NCBI GenBank assembly: GCA_934446675.1
Contig: CAKSEL010000010.1
Span: 57,708 to 121,707 of the forward strand
Source: an uncultured Eubacteriales bacterium
GTDB lineage: Bacteria; Bacillota; Clostridia; Oscillospirales; CAG-382
Direction: 5' to 3'
Length of the DNA: 64,000 nucleotides
Shown in pieces: positions 26,573-35,068 of this stretch (its first letter is position 1; each line of letters begins with the position of its first letter). The position numbers were made by a program, and so were the translations under genes. Under the pieces are notes generated by a model that was not told the origin of the DNA, made no database searches, and saw nothing but the letters and a program-made list of their open reading frames with translations.

Positions 26573-27330
26573 GGGGTACGAGGGAGTACGAGGAATACGC
26601 GCTTTCTTTTTAAAAAGAAAGCTGCAAAGAAAACGGCAGCCCTTAAATTAGATAGAGACTACGGGATATTCCGTGCCGCCAGCTTGTGCCGTTCGCAGTC
26701 GAACAGCAGGACTGCGAACTCAGATGCGAACAGGTGCGTGAGTAAACTATGGAAACTATGTACAATGGGCAGTTTTGGAAAGTAAAGTAATTACGCACCA
26801 GCGAAACAAAAAACTAACATTCGTAAAAGTCATCTCGCGTAAGCGAGCTGGGCAGAAAAACACGTCCTGTTGACTGCGAAATAACTTGAGAAAGTTGCTT
26901 TTTTGCGCCCCAAATAAAATTTGCGCAGACCGCAACGTGACATGGCATAAAGCTTGGCATTATGTCAACCAGCTTGTATTTAGATACCAACCCCATCGAG
27001 CAGTGCGGAGCATCTGCGAGCGAAGATTGCAAATTTCGGAGGTAATAAGACTTTTACCGACGATACAATTTTGTGTGGAAAATAAAGCCACGCTTTCGCG
27101 GCGGCGATTGAGCCGCGAAAATCTTTTGTTTACACTCTTTAGAGCGCGACTTTTTCGATTCCGAAAAGTCGGTGAATAGAGTTGCACTTGGAAGTGGATA
27201 ATCCGTTTTCGACCAAATCAAGTAACGCTCAGCCAAATAAAAACATCTTTCAGCTTTTCTCCGTAGAAAAGCGTCAGTATAGAGCTGCATATAGAAGTGG
27301 ATAATCAGTTCTCGCCCAAAACAACCAATA
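26573..27330 (+). repeat. Intergenic composite repeat R6 (M1-M2-M3-M3)
   Basis: M1 (26573-26810) repeats the GCTTTC palindrome and GTTCGCAGTC/GACTGCGAAC stem. M2 (about 26820-27025) has CTCGCGTAAGCGAG and the GAGCAG-type second hairpin. Two M3 cores end near 27215 and 27320. A short A-rich array of AAATAAAA units (about 27336-27368) leads to the glyA ribosome binding site. No gene is seen. Confidence 0.85.
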
Positions 27331-27388
27331 AATCAATAAATAAAAAATAAAAAATAAAAAATAAAAATTCCCCACCGGAGGTAAAGTC

Positions 27389-28633
27389 ATGGTACAGGAA
27401 AATCTGAATTACTTGAAAAACGCCGATCCAGAAATCGGAAACGCAGTCGAACTCGAACTTAAACGCCAGAGACGTAATATTGAACTTATAGCAAGTGAAA
27501 ATATCGTTTCCGAGGCAGTGCTTTGCGCAATGGGCAGCGTGCTCACCAATAAATATGCGGAGGGCTATCCCGGAAAACGCTATTACGGCGGCTGTGAGTG
27601 CGTGGACGTTGCGGAGAATATCGCAAGAGAACGCGCTTGTAAGCTTTTCGGCGCGGAACACGCAAATGTGCAGCCTCATTCCGGCGCACAGGCAAACTTC
27701 GCCGTTTTCAATGCGTTCCTTAAACCCGGAGATACCGTAATGGGCATGAATCTCGCACACGGCGGACATCTTACCCACGGAAGCCCCGTAAATGTTTCGG
27801 GTATGTTCTATAATATCGTGCCTTACGGCGTTGATGATAACGGCTTTATAGATTATGATAAAATGGAGGCTCTTGCACTCGAACATAAGCCTAAGCTTAT
27901 AATCGCGGGCGCGTCGGCTTATCCGAGAATAATCGACTTTAAACGCTTTGCGGACGTTGCAAAGAAAGTCGGAGCAATATTCATGGTAGATATGGCGCAT
28001 ATCGCAGGACTTGTTGCTGCAGGACTTCACCCCAGCCCCGTTCCTTATGCCGATGTCGTCACCACAACCACCCATAAAACCCTCAGAGGCCCGAGAGGCG
28101 GACTTATACTCTGTAAAGAGGAATACGCAAAGCAGATAGATAAGGCGATATTCCCCGGAACTCAGGGCGGACCTCTTATGCATATAATCGCGGCAAAGGC
28201 AGTCTGCTTCGGAGAGGCGCTGAAGCCTGAATTTGCGGTATATCAGAAACAGCTTGTTTCAAATATGAAGACTTTTGCGGACAGCCTGCTTGACGAAGGC
28301 TTTAAGCTTGTTTCGGGCGGTACGGATAACCACCTCGGACTTGTGGATCTCAGACCTTTCGCAATCACCGGCAAAGAATTTGAACATAGACTCGACGAGG
28401 TTTATATAACCGTCAATAAGAACGCAATCCCGAACGATCCCGAAAAGCCTTTCGTAACAAGCGGAGTAAGAGTGGGAACGGCTGCCGCAACAACGCGCGG
28501 ATTTGTCGAGGAGGATTTCGTAAAGATAGCACATCTCTTTAAACTCACCGCAACCGACTTTGAAAACAGCGCGGACGACGTAAGAAACGAAGTCAATAAG
28601 CTCTGCGAAAAGTATCCGCTTTATAATGACTGA
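27389..28633 (+). CDS. glyA: Serine hydroxymethyltransferase
   Basis: GlyA converts serine and tetrahydrofolate to glycine and 5,10-methylene-THF using PLP, the main one-carbon entry. The 414-residue protein is full length. It shows [17 protein letters not shown] (about residues 50-66), [11 protein letters not shown] (about 120), and the PLP lysine in [15 protein letters not shown] (about 224-238, Lys in THKT). ATG is preceded by CGGAGG. maf follows after 2 bases. It complements folC, the folT riboswitch unit and thyX elsewhere in the window. Confidence 0.97.
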   Translation: MVQENLNYLKNADPEIGNAVELELKRQRRNIELIASENIVSEAVLCAMGSVLTNKYAEGYPGKRYYGGCECVDVAENIARERACKLFGAEHANVQPHSGAQANFAVFNAFLKPGDTVMGMNLAHGGHLTHGSPVNVSGMFYNIVPYGVDDNGFIDYDKMEALALEHKPKLIIAGASAYPRIIDFKRFADVAKKVGAIFMVDMAHIAGLVAAGLHPSPVPYADVVTTTTHKTLRGPRGGLILCKEEYAKQIDKAIFPGTQGGPLMHIIAAKAVCFGEALKPEFAVYQKQLVSNMKTFADSLLDEGFKLVSGGTDNHLGLVDLRPFAITGKEFEHRLDEVYITVNKNAIPNDPEKPFVTSGVRVGTAAATTRGFVEEDFVKIAHLFKLTATDFENSADDVRNEVNKLCEKYPLYND

Positions 28634-28635
28634 TC

Positions 28636-29226
28636 ATGAGCGGCGAAATTAGAATAATACTCGCGTCGCAGTCACCGAGACGCCGCGATCTGTTAAGTCA
28701 GCTCGGCGTAAATTTTACCTGTGAGCCGACCGACGCCGACGAAACCCTAAGCTGCACATATCTCCCTGCCGACGCCGTGTGCGAACTTTCGCAGAGAAAG
28801 GCAAAGGCTTGCCTTGAAAATCATAAAAATGATAACGTCTTTGTGATCGCCGCGGATACCGTCGTGTATGCAGAAGGACGTATAATCGGAAAACCGCATG
28901 ATGATAACGAGGCGTATGAAACGCTGAGGATCCTTTCGGGAAAGACGCATTTTGTGTATACGGGACTTACGCTTTGTACAAATGAAAAGTCCGTAAGCAC
29001 AAGCGAGTGTACAAGAGTGCAGTTCGGAACGCTTTCGGAGAGAGAAATACGCGGATATATAAAGACCGGCGAACCTTTCGATAAGGCGGGCGGATACGGA
29101 GTGCAGGGCAAGGCGGCAAGCTTTGTAAAGAGTATCGACGGCGACTTTTTCAACGTTGTCGGACTTCCGCTGTACAGCCTTGTAAATGCTGCAAGGGAAG
29201 AATTCGGAATTGAACTTACTTTTTGA
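28636..29226 (+). CDS. maf: Maf-like nucleoside triphosphate pyrophosphatase
   Basis: Maf proteins hydrolyse non-canonical or pyrimidine nucleoside triphosphates to monophosphates. Overproduction in Bacillus blocks septation. The 196-residue protein has the signature LASQSPRRRDLLSQLG (about residues 8-23), AADTVVYAEGRIIGKP (about 74-89, catalytic Asp) and DKAGGYGVQGKAA (about 149-161). It lies 2 bases after glyA, and the acyl-CoA synthetase follows 32 bases later. Confidence 0.93.
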   Translation: MSGEIRIILASQSPRRRDLLSQLGVNFTCEPTDADETLSCTYLPADAVCELSQRKAKACLENHKNDNVFVIAADTVVYAEGRIIGKPHDDNEAYETLRILSGKTHFVYTGLTLCTNEKSVSTSECTRVQFGTLSEREIRGYIKTGEPFDKAGGYGVQGKAASFVKSIDGDFFNVVGLPLYSLVNAAREEFGIELTF

Positions 29227-29258
29227 TTTTAAATTGAAAACAGAACAGGGGTGTAAAA

Positions 29259-30950
29259 ATGATAAAGAACTATAAGCATAACTATCCTCTCTATGACGTT
29301 ACGTATTCGGAAAACTTCAAACAGGTGCTCGAAGATTCCATAAAGAAAAGCGAGGGCAGACCTGCGTTCCGATACAGAAAGGGGCAGGATATAATCGACG
29401 TAAGCTACGAGGAGTTTTATAACGACACAAAGGCAGTCGGCACACAGCTTGTATCTCTCGGACTGTCCGACGCACACGTTGCAATGGTAGGACCCAACAG
29501 CTATAACTGGGTAACGGTTTACCTTGCCTGCCTTAACGGAAATAACGTTTTCGTGCCGGTGGATAAGGAACTGCCCATAAACGAAATGGCTCATATAATC
29601 GGCGAAAGCGACGCGGAAATAGTTTTCTGCGCTGATATATATGTTGAACGCTTTAAGAGCGTGCGCGATAAGCTCCCGAAAGTAAAGTATTTCGTAAATG
29701 TCGAGGCAAAGGCTGACGACGGCGAATTTCTGTGCTATGACAGCTTTATCGCAAAAGGACGCGAACTGCTGAAAAGCGGAGATACGTCGTATACCGATAT
29801 AACCCCAGTGCCTGAAAAACTTAAGATGATAGTTTATACGTCGGGTACGACAGGAACCGCAAAGGGCGTTATGCTTTCGCTGTCAAATATCACAAACGGC
29901 GTCTGCTACGGACTTTCGGTTTCGACGGTTTACAGCACCGAGCTTGCCGTGCTGCCGTTCCACCATACTTATGAATCGGTCTGCGGACTGCTTGTGTCCA
30001 TGAAACACGCGTCCACAATATGCATAAACGAAAACCTCAGAACCATACTCGGCAATTTCAAGACCTTCCGGCCCGACTATATCATGCTTGTTCCGCTGTT
30101 TGTTGAGAACTTCTATAAGCGTATCTGGGCGACTGTTGAGGAACAGGGCAAGGATAAGATACTTAAGAATACCATTAAGGCAAGCAACGCGCTGCTGAAA
30201 ATCGGCATTGATATGAGAAAAACGCTTTTCAAGTCGATACATGAAGTGTTCGGCGGAAGGCTCATAAAGATAGTTAGCGGAGGCGCGCCCATAAGAGAAG
30301 AACTCGGACGCTTCTTTGAGTCTATCGGCATAACCCTTATAAACGGCTACGGAATAACAGAGTGTTCTCCGCTTGTCAGCGCAAACCGCGATTTTTACTA
30401 TAACTTTGCGTCGGTAGGAAATCCGCTTCCCTGCCTTGAACTGAAGATCGACGATCCCAACGAGGACGGAGAGGGAGAAATCTGCGTAAAAGGCGCGGTA
30501 GTCATGATGGGCTACTATAAGAATCCCGAAAAGACCGCCGAGGTGCTGAGCGAGGACGGCTGGTTCAGGACCGGCGACTACGGTAAGATCGGCGGGGACG
30601 GCAGACTCTATATCACGGGAAGAAAGAAAAATCTTATCGTTCTCAAAAACGGAAAGAATATATATCCCGAAGAGATAGAGGAATATGTCGGCGGCTCCGA
30701 CTATGTAAACGAGGTAATCGTAAGCGCGATAAAGAACGAGGACGGCGAGGAAACCGGACTTCAGGCTGAAATTTATCCTCATTCCGACAAAATAGAAGGA
30801 ATGTCCGATGAGCAGATCTACGATAAGATCAAGGCTGAGGTAGAGAGAATCAACTCGGAACTTCCGTCGCATAAGCGCGTGATCAAGGTTCATGTAAGAA
30901 AAGAACCGTTTGAAAAGACGACTTCGGGCAAGATAAGAAGAAAGTATTGA
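29259..30950 (+). CDS. AMP-forming acyl-CoA synthetase
   Basis: The 563-residue protein belongs to the ANL adenylating enzymes, most like long-chain fatty acid-CoA ligases. The ATP-binding P motif IVYTSGTTGTAKGVMLS is at about residues 191-207; INGYGITECSP at about 360; GWFRTGDYG at about 433; and the C-terminal catalytic Lys in KTTSGKIRRKY closes the protein. It would activate a fatty or other carboxylic acid to its acyl-CoA through an acyl adenylate. A GGGGTG site precedes ATG. It ends the glyA-maf operon and is followed by a terminator. Confidence 0.9.
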   Translation: MIKNYKHNYPLYDVTYSENFKQVLEDSIKKSEGRPAFRYRKGQDIIDVSYEEFYNDTKAVGTQLVSLGLSDAHVAMVGPNSYNWVTVYLACLNGNNVFVPVDKELPINEMAHIIGESDAEIVFCADIYVERFKSVRDKLPKVKYFVNVEAKADDGEFLCYDSFIAKGRELLKSGDTSYTDITPVPEKLKMIVYTSGTTGTAKGVMLSLSNITNGVCYGLSVSTVYSTELAVLPFHHTYESVCGLLVSMKHASTICINENLRTILGNFKTFRPDYIMLVPLFVENFYKRIWATVEEQGKDKILKNTIKASNALLKIGIDMRKTLFKSIHEVFGGRLIKIVSGGAPIREELGRFFESIGITLINGYGITECSPLVSANRDFYYNFASVGNPLPCLELKIDDPNEDGEGEICVKGAVVMMGYYKNPEKTAEVLSEDGWFRTGDYGKIGGDGRLYITGRKKNLIVLKNGKNIYPEEIEEYVGGSDYVNEVIVSAIKNEDGEETGLQAEIYPHSDKIEGMSDEQIYDKIKAEVERINSELPSHKRVIKVHVRKEPFEKTTSGKIRRKY

Positions 30951-31103
30951 TCTTCGGCGCTTAAACTTAATAAAGATTTTCGGCTCGGCTTGACGTTTTG
31001 CTCTGCACATATGTTTTGCCGGGCTGTTTTTTGCGCATTTTGCGTTATCCGTGACGGTCTTGCGGCGAACTCTGGGTTGCCGAAAATCAAATAAAAAAAT
31101 AAG

Positions 31104-31140
31104 CGCAGTCCATAATAAAACTACGGACTGCGTTTTGCTT
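31104..31140. terminator. Bidirectional terminator
   Basis: Perfect arms CGCAGTCC (31104-31111) and GGACTGCG (31125-31132) are followed by TTTTGCTTT on the plus strand, and by an A/T run on the other side. The hairpin lies between the acyl-CoA synthetase (plus) and the M42 operon (minus). Confidence 0.8.
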
Positions 31141-31168
31141 TGCGTATTTATAATTTTTAAGCCTGTAT

Positions 31169-32119
31169 TTATTCCGAAATCAGCGCGTGCAGCACATTTT
31201 TCGCACTCTGCACGGCACCGCCGATGCGCACCGTTTCGTCCTTTACGGCAAAACAGAGTTTGCATACCGCAAAACCCGAGGCATGGCAGTACAACGCGGC
31301 TTCTGGGCATATGACTGACTCACTATCGGTGTATACCTGTATACTCTTATCTGATATAAGCTTTTGCAGCTTTGAAGAAATTTCGGGCGGACAAACGTAT
31401 CTCTTTGAGGTCAGCAAAAGCGAAAGACCGCCTTTTATGAAATCTGTGTTTTGCACGTCGGTGTAGTCGAATATAACGGCAATGTCGGCGCTTATTCCGA
31501 AACTTGCCGCGGTAATGCCTTTGGTGTCGAGCTTGCTCTGAACGTAGAAGATCAGAGTTACGTCGCAGTCTGCAAAAAGACCGCCGTTTTTGTATTCGTC
31601 AATTATAAGCGCTGTGACGAGCGCCGCGCCGAGCTTTGATTTTATGCCGCGTCCCGTGACGTATTCCGAGCCGACCTCGTTAAATTCCGGATAAAAATAT
31701 CCGCGTTCGGATTGTTTCGGAAGTGTCGGATTGCCGTCTTGACTTGCATCGCCGCCGAAGAATACTTCGTACTTTGATATGTCGCTTTCGTCCTTGCCGC
31801 CGTTCATAAGAACGCCGCCTGTTCCGTCAAAAAATCCCACGCGCCTTGACGAAAATGTGCTTTCGGACGTGTTTCCGAGTGCGCCGAGAACGGTTTTGCC
31901 GTTCCCGCTGTATGTCACAATAATTCCGAAATCGTCGATTGGAGCGCAGAGCAAAAGTTTTTTGCCCGCTCCGCTTTTGTGCATGATAAGGTTGCCTATA
32001 TTGTCCGTGCGCACGTCTTCAAAAATGTGACCGAGTTTTGATCTGAGCGCATTTTCCATGCCCTCCTCGCGTCCGGCGACCGACGGAATGTTTACGTATT
32101 GTTTCAATATTTCTTTCAT
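31169..32119 (-). CDS. M42-like pseudopeptidase (metal ligands lost)
   Basis: The 316-residue protein aligns with the M42 homologue encoded just upstream but lacks the catalytic set. The first zinc His (AHMDE) is replaced in CAPIDDFG. The bridging Asp motif (ALDDR) has become IKSKLG. The catalytic Glu pair (GEEIGG) has become YVQSKLDTKG, and the C-terminal zinc His motif (IHTPSS) is gone. The fold is probably kept, but peptidase activity is unlikely. The start at 32119 follows GAGGTGATAACGCC; a longer in-frame extension is rejected. As third gene of the operon it may be a non-catalytic subunit in a mixed M42 complex (inference). Confidence 0.85.
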   Translation of the reverse strand: MKEILKQYVNIPSVAGREEGMENALRSKLGHIFEDVRTDNIGNLIMHKSGAGKKLLLCAPIDDFGIIVTYSGNGKTVLGALGNTSESTFSSRRVGFFDGTGGVLMNGGKDESDISKYEVFFGGDASQDGNPTLPKQSERGYFYPEFNEVGSEYVTGRGIKSKLGAALVTALIIDEYKNGGLFADCDVTLIFYVQSKLDTKGITAASFGISADIAVIFDYTDVQNTDFIKGGLSLLLTSKRYVCPPEISSKLQKLISDKSIQVYTDSESVICPEAALYCHASGFAVCKLCFAVKDETVRIGGAVQSAKNVLHALISE

Positions 32120-32153
32120 GGCGTTATCACCTCGTAAATTGTATACTTGTATA

Positions 32154-33188
32154 TTATAATCCGCGTGCAAATTTACTGATAAACAGCGAAGAAAGTTCAA
32201 GCATATTCTGCATATCGCGCTTTGACGCAACGCTTGACGGAGTGTGTATATATCTGCACGCAAGTGAGAGCGCGCCGACCTTTACGCCGTTCTTTGTCTT
32301 TGCAATATTGCGCGCGTCGGTTCCGCCGGCTATTTTCGTCTTGGTCTGGCAGGGAATTCCGTTTTTTTCGGCAATGGCGCGTATGGCTGAGTAAATTTCG
32401 ACGTCGTACATTGTGCCTCTGTCCATAAACGGCGAGACAGGACCGAAACCTGCGTGGCAGACGGCGTTCTCATCGGTAATTCCGGCAAGATCCGACGCGG
32501 TGGTGCCTTCAAGCACAAGGCAAACGTCGGGATCTATTCTGTAAGCTGCGGCTGCCGCACCGATACCGCCTATCTCCTCGCCTACTGTGAACGCAAAATA
32601 AACATCGCAGTCAAGCTCCGTCTTTGCAAGCTCGCACATGACCGCGCAGCCTATTCTGTCGTCAAGCGCCTTTGCCTTTATAAGTCCGTTTCCGAACTCG
32701 CAGAAATCGCTTTCAAACGCCGCGTATTCTCCGAAAACGCCCATACTTTCGGCGTCTGCTTTGCCGCGCGCGCCTATGTCGATGAAAATGTCGCGGATAC
32801 TCGGAACACCGTCGGACTTGCCGGACAGATGCACGGGTTTTGAGCCTATAACACCGGGAATTCTGCGGTTGCCTATCACAACTCGCTTTGAAGGCATTAT
32901 CGGCGTCACCATGCCTGCCTCGTCAACAAGCAGCGTTCCGTCGTCGTTGATGTGTTTTACGCAAAAGCCCACCTCGTCCATGTGGGCGCAGAGCATGAGC
33001 TTTTTGCCGGTGCTGACTCTGCCCTTTTTGAACGCAAGCAGATTTCCCGCAGCGTCCGTCATAATGCCATCGCAGAACGGCAGAATTTCGTCCTTTATGA
33101 TGTCGCGTACTTCGTCCTCAAAGCCCGAAACGCCGTTTGCAAGGCAGAGTTTTTTCAGTAATTCAAAGTCAAATGTACCGTTTTTCAT
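32154..33188 (-). CDS. M42 family metallopeptidase
   Basis: M42 enzymes form large tetrahedral di-metal aminopeptidase complexes in the cytosol. The 344-residue protein keeps all expected residues: CAHMDEVG (about 53-60), KALDDRIG (about 175-182, bridging Asp), VGEEIGG (about 206-212, catalytic Glu), VLEGTT (about 229) and RYIHTPSS (about 314-321). The start at 33188 follows GGAGG on the minus strand and overlaps the stop of the preceding M42 gene by one base (TAATG). The pseudo-enzyme gene follows 34 bases later. Confidence 0.92.
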   Translation of the reverse strand: MKNGTFDFELLKKLCLANGVSGFEDEVRDIIKDEILPFCDGIMTDAAGNLLAFKKGRVSTGKKLMLCAHMDEVGFCVKHINDDGTLLVDEAGMVTPIMPSKRVVIGNRRIPGVIGSKPVHLSGKSDGVPSIRDIFIDIGARGKADAESMGVFGEYAAFESDFCEFGNGLIKAKALDDRIGCAVMCELAKTELDCDVYFAFTVGEEIGGIGAAAAAYRIDPDVCLVLEGTTASDLAGITDENAVCHAGFGPVSPFMDRGTMYDVEIYSAIRAIAEKNGIPCQTKTKIAGGTDARNIAKTKNGVKVGALSLACRYIHTPSSVASKRDMQNMLELSSLFISKFARGL

Positions 33189-34267
33189 TACAGCGCACCT
33201 CCTTTGTGTACGGTTTCGGATAACCGCGGAAATTTTGCCGAGCAGTCTGCGGCAAAGCACTTTAAAAGCTCTGCGCACGAGATAACGTCGTCGAGCGACG
33301 CACATTCTACGCTTGTGTGCATATATTTGAGCGGTATTGAAAGCACGGCAGTCTGTATACCTGTTGACATTCTGCCGATGATGTTCGCATTTGTGCCGGT
33401 GCTCTGCATTTCGACTATCCGGCTGCACTTTACGCCGTGTTTTTGCGCGCTTTTGTATATCGCGTCGGTAAATGCACGGTTTGTTGACGCCGACAGAGAA
33501 AGTCCTGCGCCGCCGTCGATCGGAATGTACTCTCCGGGATACGACGACTGTTCCTTGGCAAAGTTTACGTCGAGCACCACGCAGCCGTCCGCGTGGAAAT
33601 TTTCGGCAAGAGTGCTTGCGCCGCGCATGGTCTTTTCTTCTCCGACGGACAGATGTGCGTATACGTTTATGCCGTCAGTGCCGGATTCGTTTATAAGCTT
33701 TAACGCGTGGCAGATTGCCGCAATGCAAAGCTTGTCGTCGAGCGATTTTGAGGCTATGCGGTTGTTTGAAAGTAACGTGACCGGCGCGTGAAAACCTCCG
33801 GGTGTGCCTATGGGACAAAGCTCGGAAAGGTCGCTGTCGGAAAGTCCCGTGTCGAGCATAAGCTCCGAAAGCGGAGTTTTTTTGTCTGAGCTTGCAAGGT
33901 GCGGCGGAACGGACGTAAAAAACGCACGCAGCGTTCGCTTGCCGTAAAGCTCTGCTTCGCTAGCCGGAAGTATGCCGGAATCAATGCCGCCGATTGCCGA
34001 AACTTTGACAAATCCGTTTCCGCAGTGTTCCGTTACGGTAAAGCCTATCGTGTCGGCGTGCGCGTCGAATACCAGCGTTTTTGCGTCGGGATTTTGCGAC
34101 TGTATTCCGAATATGACCGAACCCGACGGCAGTATACGCATATGCGGGTTTTGTATACCTGTATATTTAACTGCGGCGCCGGCAAGTTTGCTCATGCCGT
34201 TTTTTTCGTATCCGGAAACCGTCGGAACCGCCGTCAGCTCTTCAATTAAGGATAAAAGCTTCTGCAA
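33188..34267 (-). CDS. M42 family metallopeptidase (second active paralogue)
   Basis: This 359-residue M42 homologue keeps the metal and catalytic residues in FDAHADTIG, KSLDDKLC, VGEEKTMRG, VLDVNFA and YMHTSVEC, so it should be an active di-metal aminopeptidase. It is diverged from the 32154 gene product. The start is probably TTG at 34267, since AAGAGG lies 8 bases before it and no ATG or GTG has a good site; an ATG at 34339 would overlap mnmM. It is the first of three tandem M42-type genes and follows mnmM by about 46 bases. Confidence 0.85.
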   Translation of the reverse strand: MQKLLSLIEELTAVPTVSGYEKNGMSKLAGAAVKYTGIQNPHMRILPSGSVIFGIQSQNPDAKTLVFDAHADTIGFTVTEHCGNGFVKVSAIGGIDSGILPASEAELYGKRTLRAFFTSVPPHLASSDKKTPLSELMLDTGLSDSDLSELCPIGTPGGFHAPVTLLSNNRIASKSLDDKLCIAAICHALKLINESGTDGINVYAHLSVGEEKTMRGASTLAENFHADGCVVLDVNFAKEQSSYPGEYIPIDGGAGLSLSASTNRAFTDAIYKSAQKHGVKCSRIVEMQSTGTNANIIGRMSTGIQTAVLSIPLKYMHTSVECASLDDVISCAELLKCFAADCSAKFPRLSETVHKGGAL

Positions 34268-34313
34268 GAGATATACCTCTTTTCTTTTTGGGATATTTTG
34301 CGCGCCGAAGATG

Positions 34314-34868
34314 TTATTTGCGGTACTTTTCCACGGCAAAAATAAAGGGTGCGTCGGGAGAATTTATAATTCTGAAATTTGTAATGCAGTAATATTTTTT
34401 GTCGTATTCCGAAAGTACGCCGTAAAGCATTTCACCCTCAAGTTTTCCCTCTTCGTGACCGGGATATACGTTGATCACGAGAACGCAGCCGGGGTTTAAC
34501 AGCTCTATTGCCGCTTTTATGGCAGGCAGAGTGCTTGTGCGCATTGTGTGTATGGATTTGTCGCCTCCGGGAAGATAGCCGAGGTTGAAAAGTCCGCCGT
34601 CAATGCCGCATTTGACGTAGTTTTTGACGTTTGCGTGGCTGTCGAGAATAAGCTCTGCGTTTGAAAATCCGGCGTCAGACAATCTTTTTGCAGTGTTGTC
34701 GAGCGCGCTTTGCTGAATGTCAAAGGCGTATACTTTTCCGTCGGGTACAAGCGAGCAGAGATATTCCGTGTCGTGACCGTTGCCCATGGTAAAATCCACA
34801 AGCACGGAATTTTTTTCTATGTGACCGCCGTTAAGAAAGCCTTTTGCCACATCGAGAAGTTCGTACAT
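34314..34868 (-). CDS. mnmM: tRNA (mnm(5)s(2)U34)-methyltransferase MnmM (YtqB)
   Basis: The 184-residue class I SAM-dependent methyltransferase resembles Bacillus YtqB, now MnmM, which methylates nm5s2U34 to mnm5s2U34 in tRNAs. It shows the SAM motif VDFTMGNGHDTEYL (about residues 24-37), VYAFDIQ (about 46-52) and the family signature FNLGYLPGGDKSIHT (about 93-107). The start follows GGAGGAAAAACA. It is the first gene of the minus-strand M42 operon. There is no functional link known between these gene products. Confidence 0.88.
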   Translation of the reverse strand: MYELLDVAKGFLNGGHIEKNSVLVDFTMGNGHDTEYLCSLVPDGKVYAFDIQQSALDNTAKRLSDAGFSNAELILDSHANVKNYVKCGIDGGLFNLGYLPGGDKSIHTMRTSTLPAIKAAIELLNPGCVLVINVYPGHEEGKLEGEMLYGVLSEYDKKYYCITNFRIINSPDAPFIFAVEKYRK

Positions 34869-35068
34869 TGTTTTTCCTCCGATGAGAATTGTTTATATAT
34901 TTTTACATTTACATATTTTACCACAACTCCGCGCGGTTTTCAATAGGTTATGCGCAGCAATCGGCTCAATTTAGCGTGCGAAAGCACATTTAGCTGTCAT
35001 CTTGTCCCTGTATATTTTTTGTAATTCTGCCGATAATATCAAAAGAAATATACACCGGGGTGAGATAT

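Noticed and set aside
29883..31310. A 475-codon open frame antisense to the acyl-CoA synthetase
   Set aside because: It is a shadow of a well-supported gene, has no ribosome binding site, and reads as Arg/Cys/Tyr-rich nonsense.
31169..32119. Treating the degenerate M42 gene as a pseudogene
   Set aside because: The frame is intact for 316 codons, has a good ribosome binding site and sits in an operon, so a retained non-catalytic protein is more likely.
32120..32263. Longer start for the degenerate M42 gene
   Set aside because: It would overlap the upstream gene's coding end, and the ATG at 32119 follows a strong GAGGTGA site.
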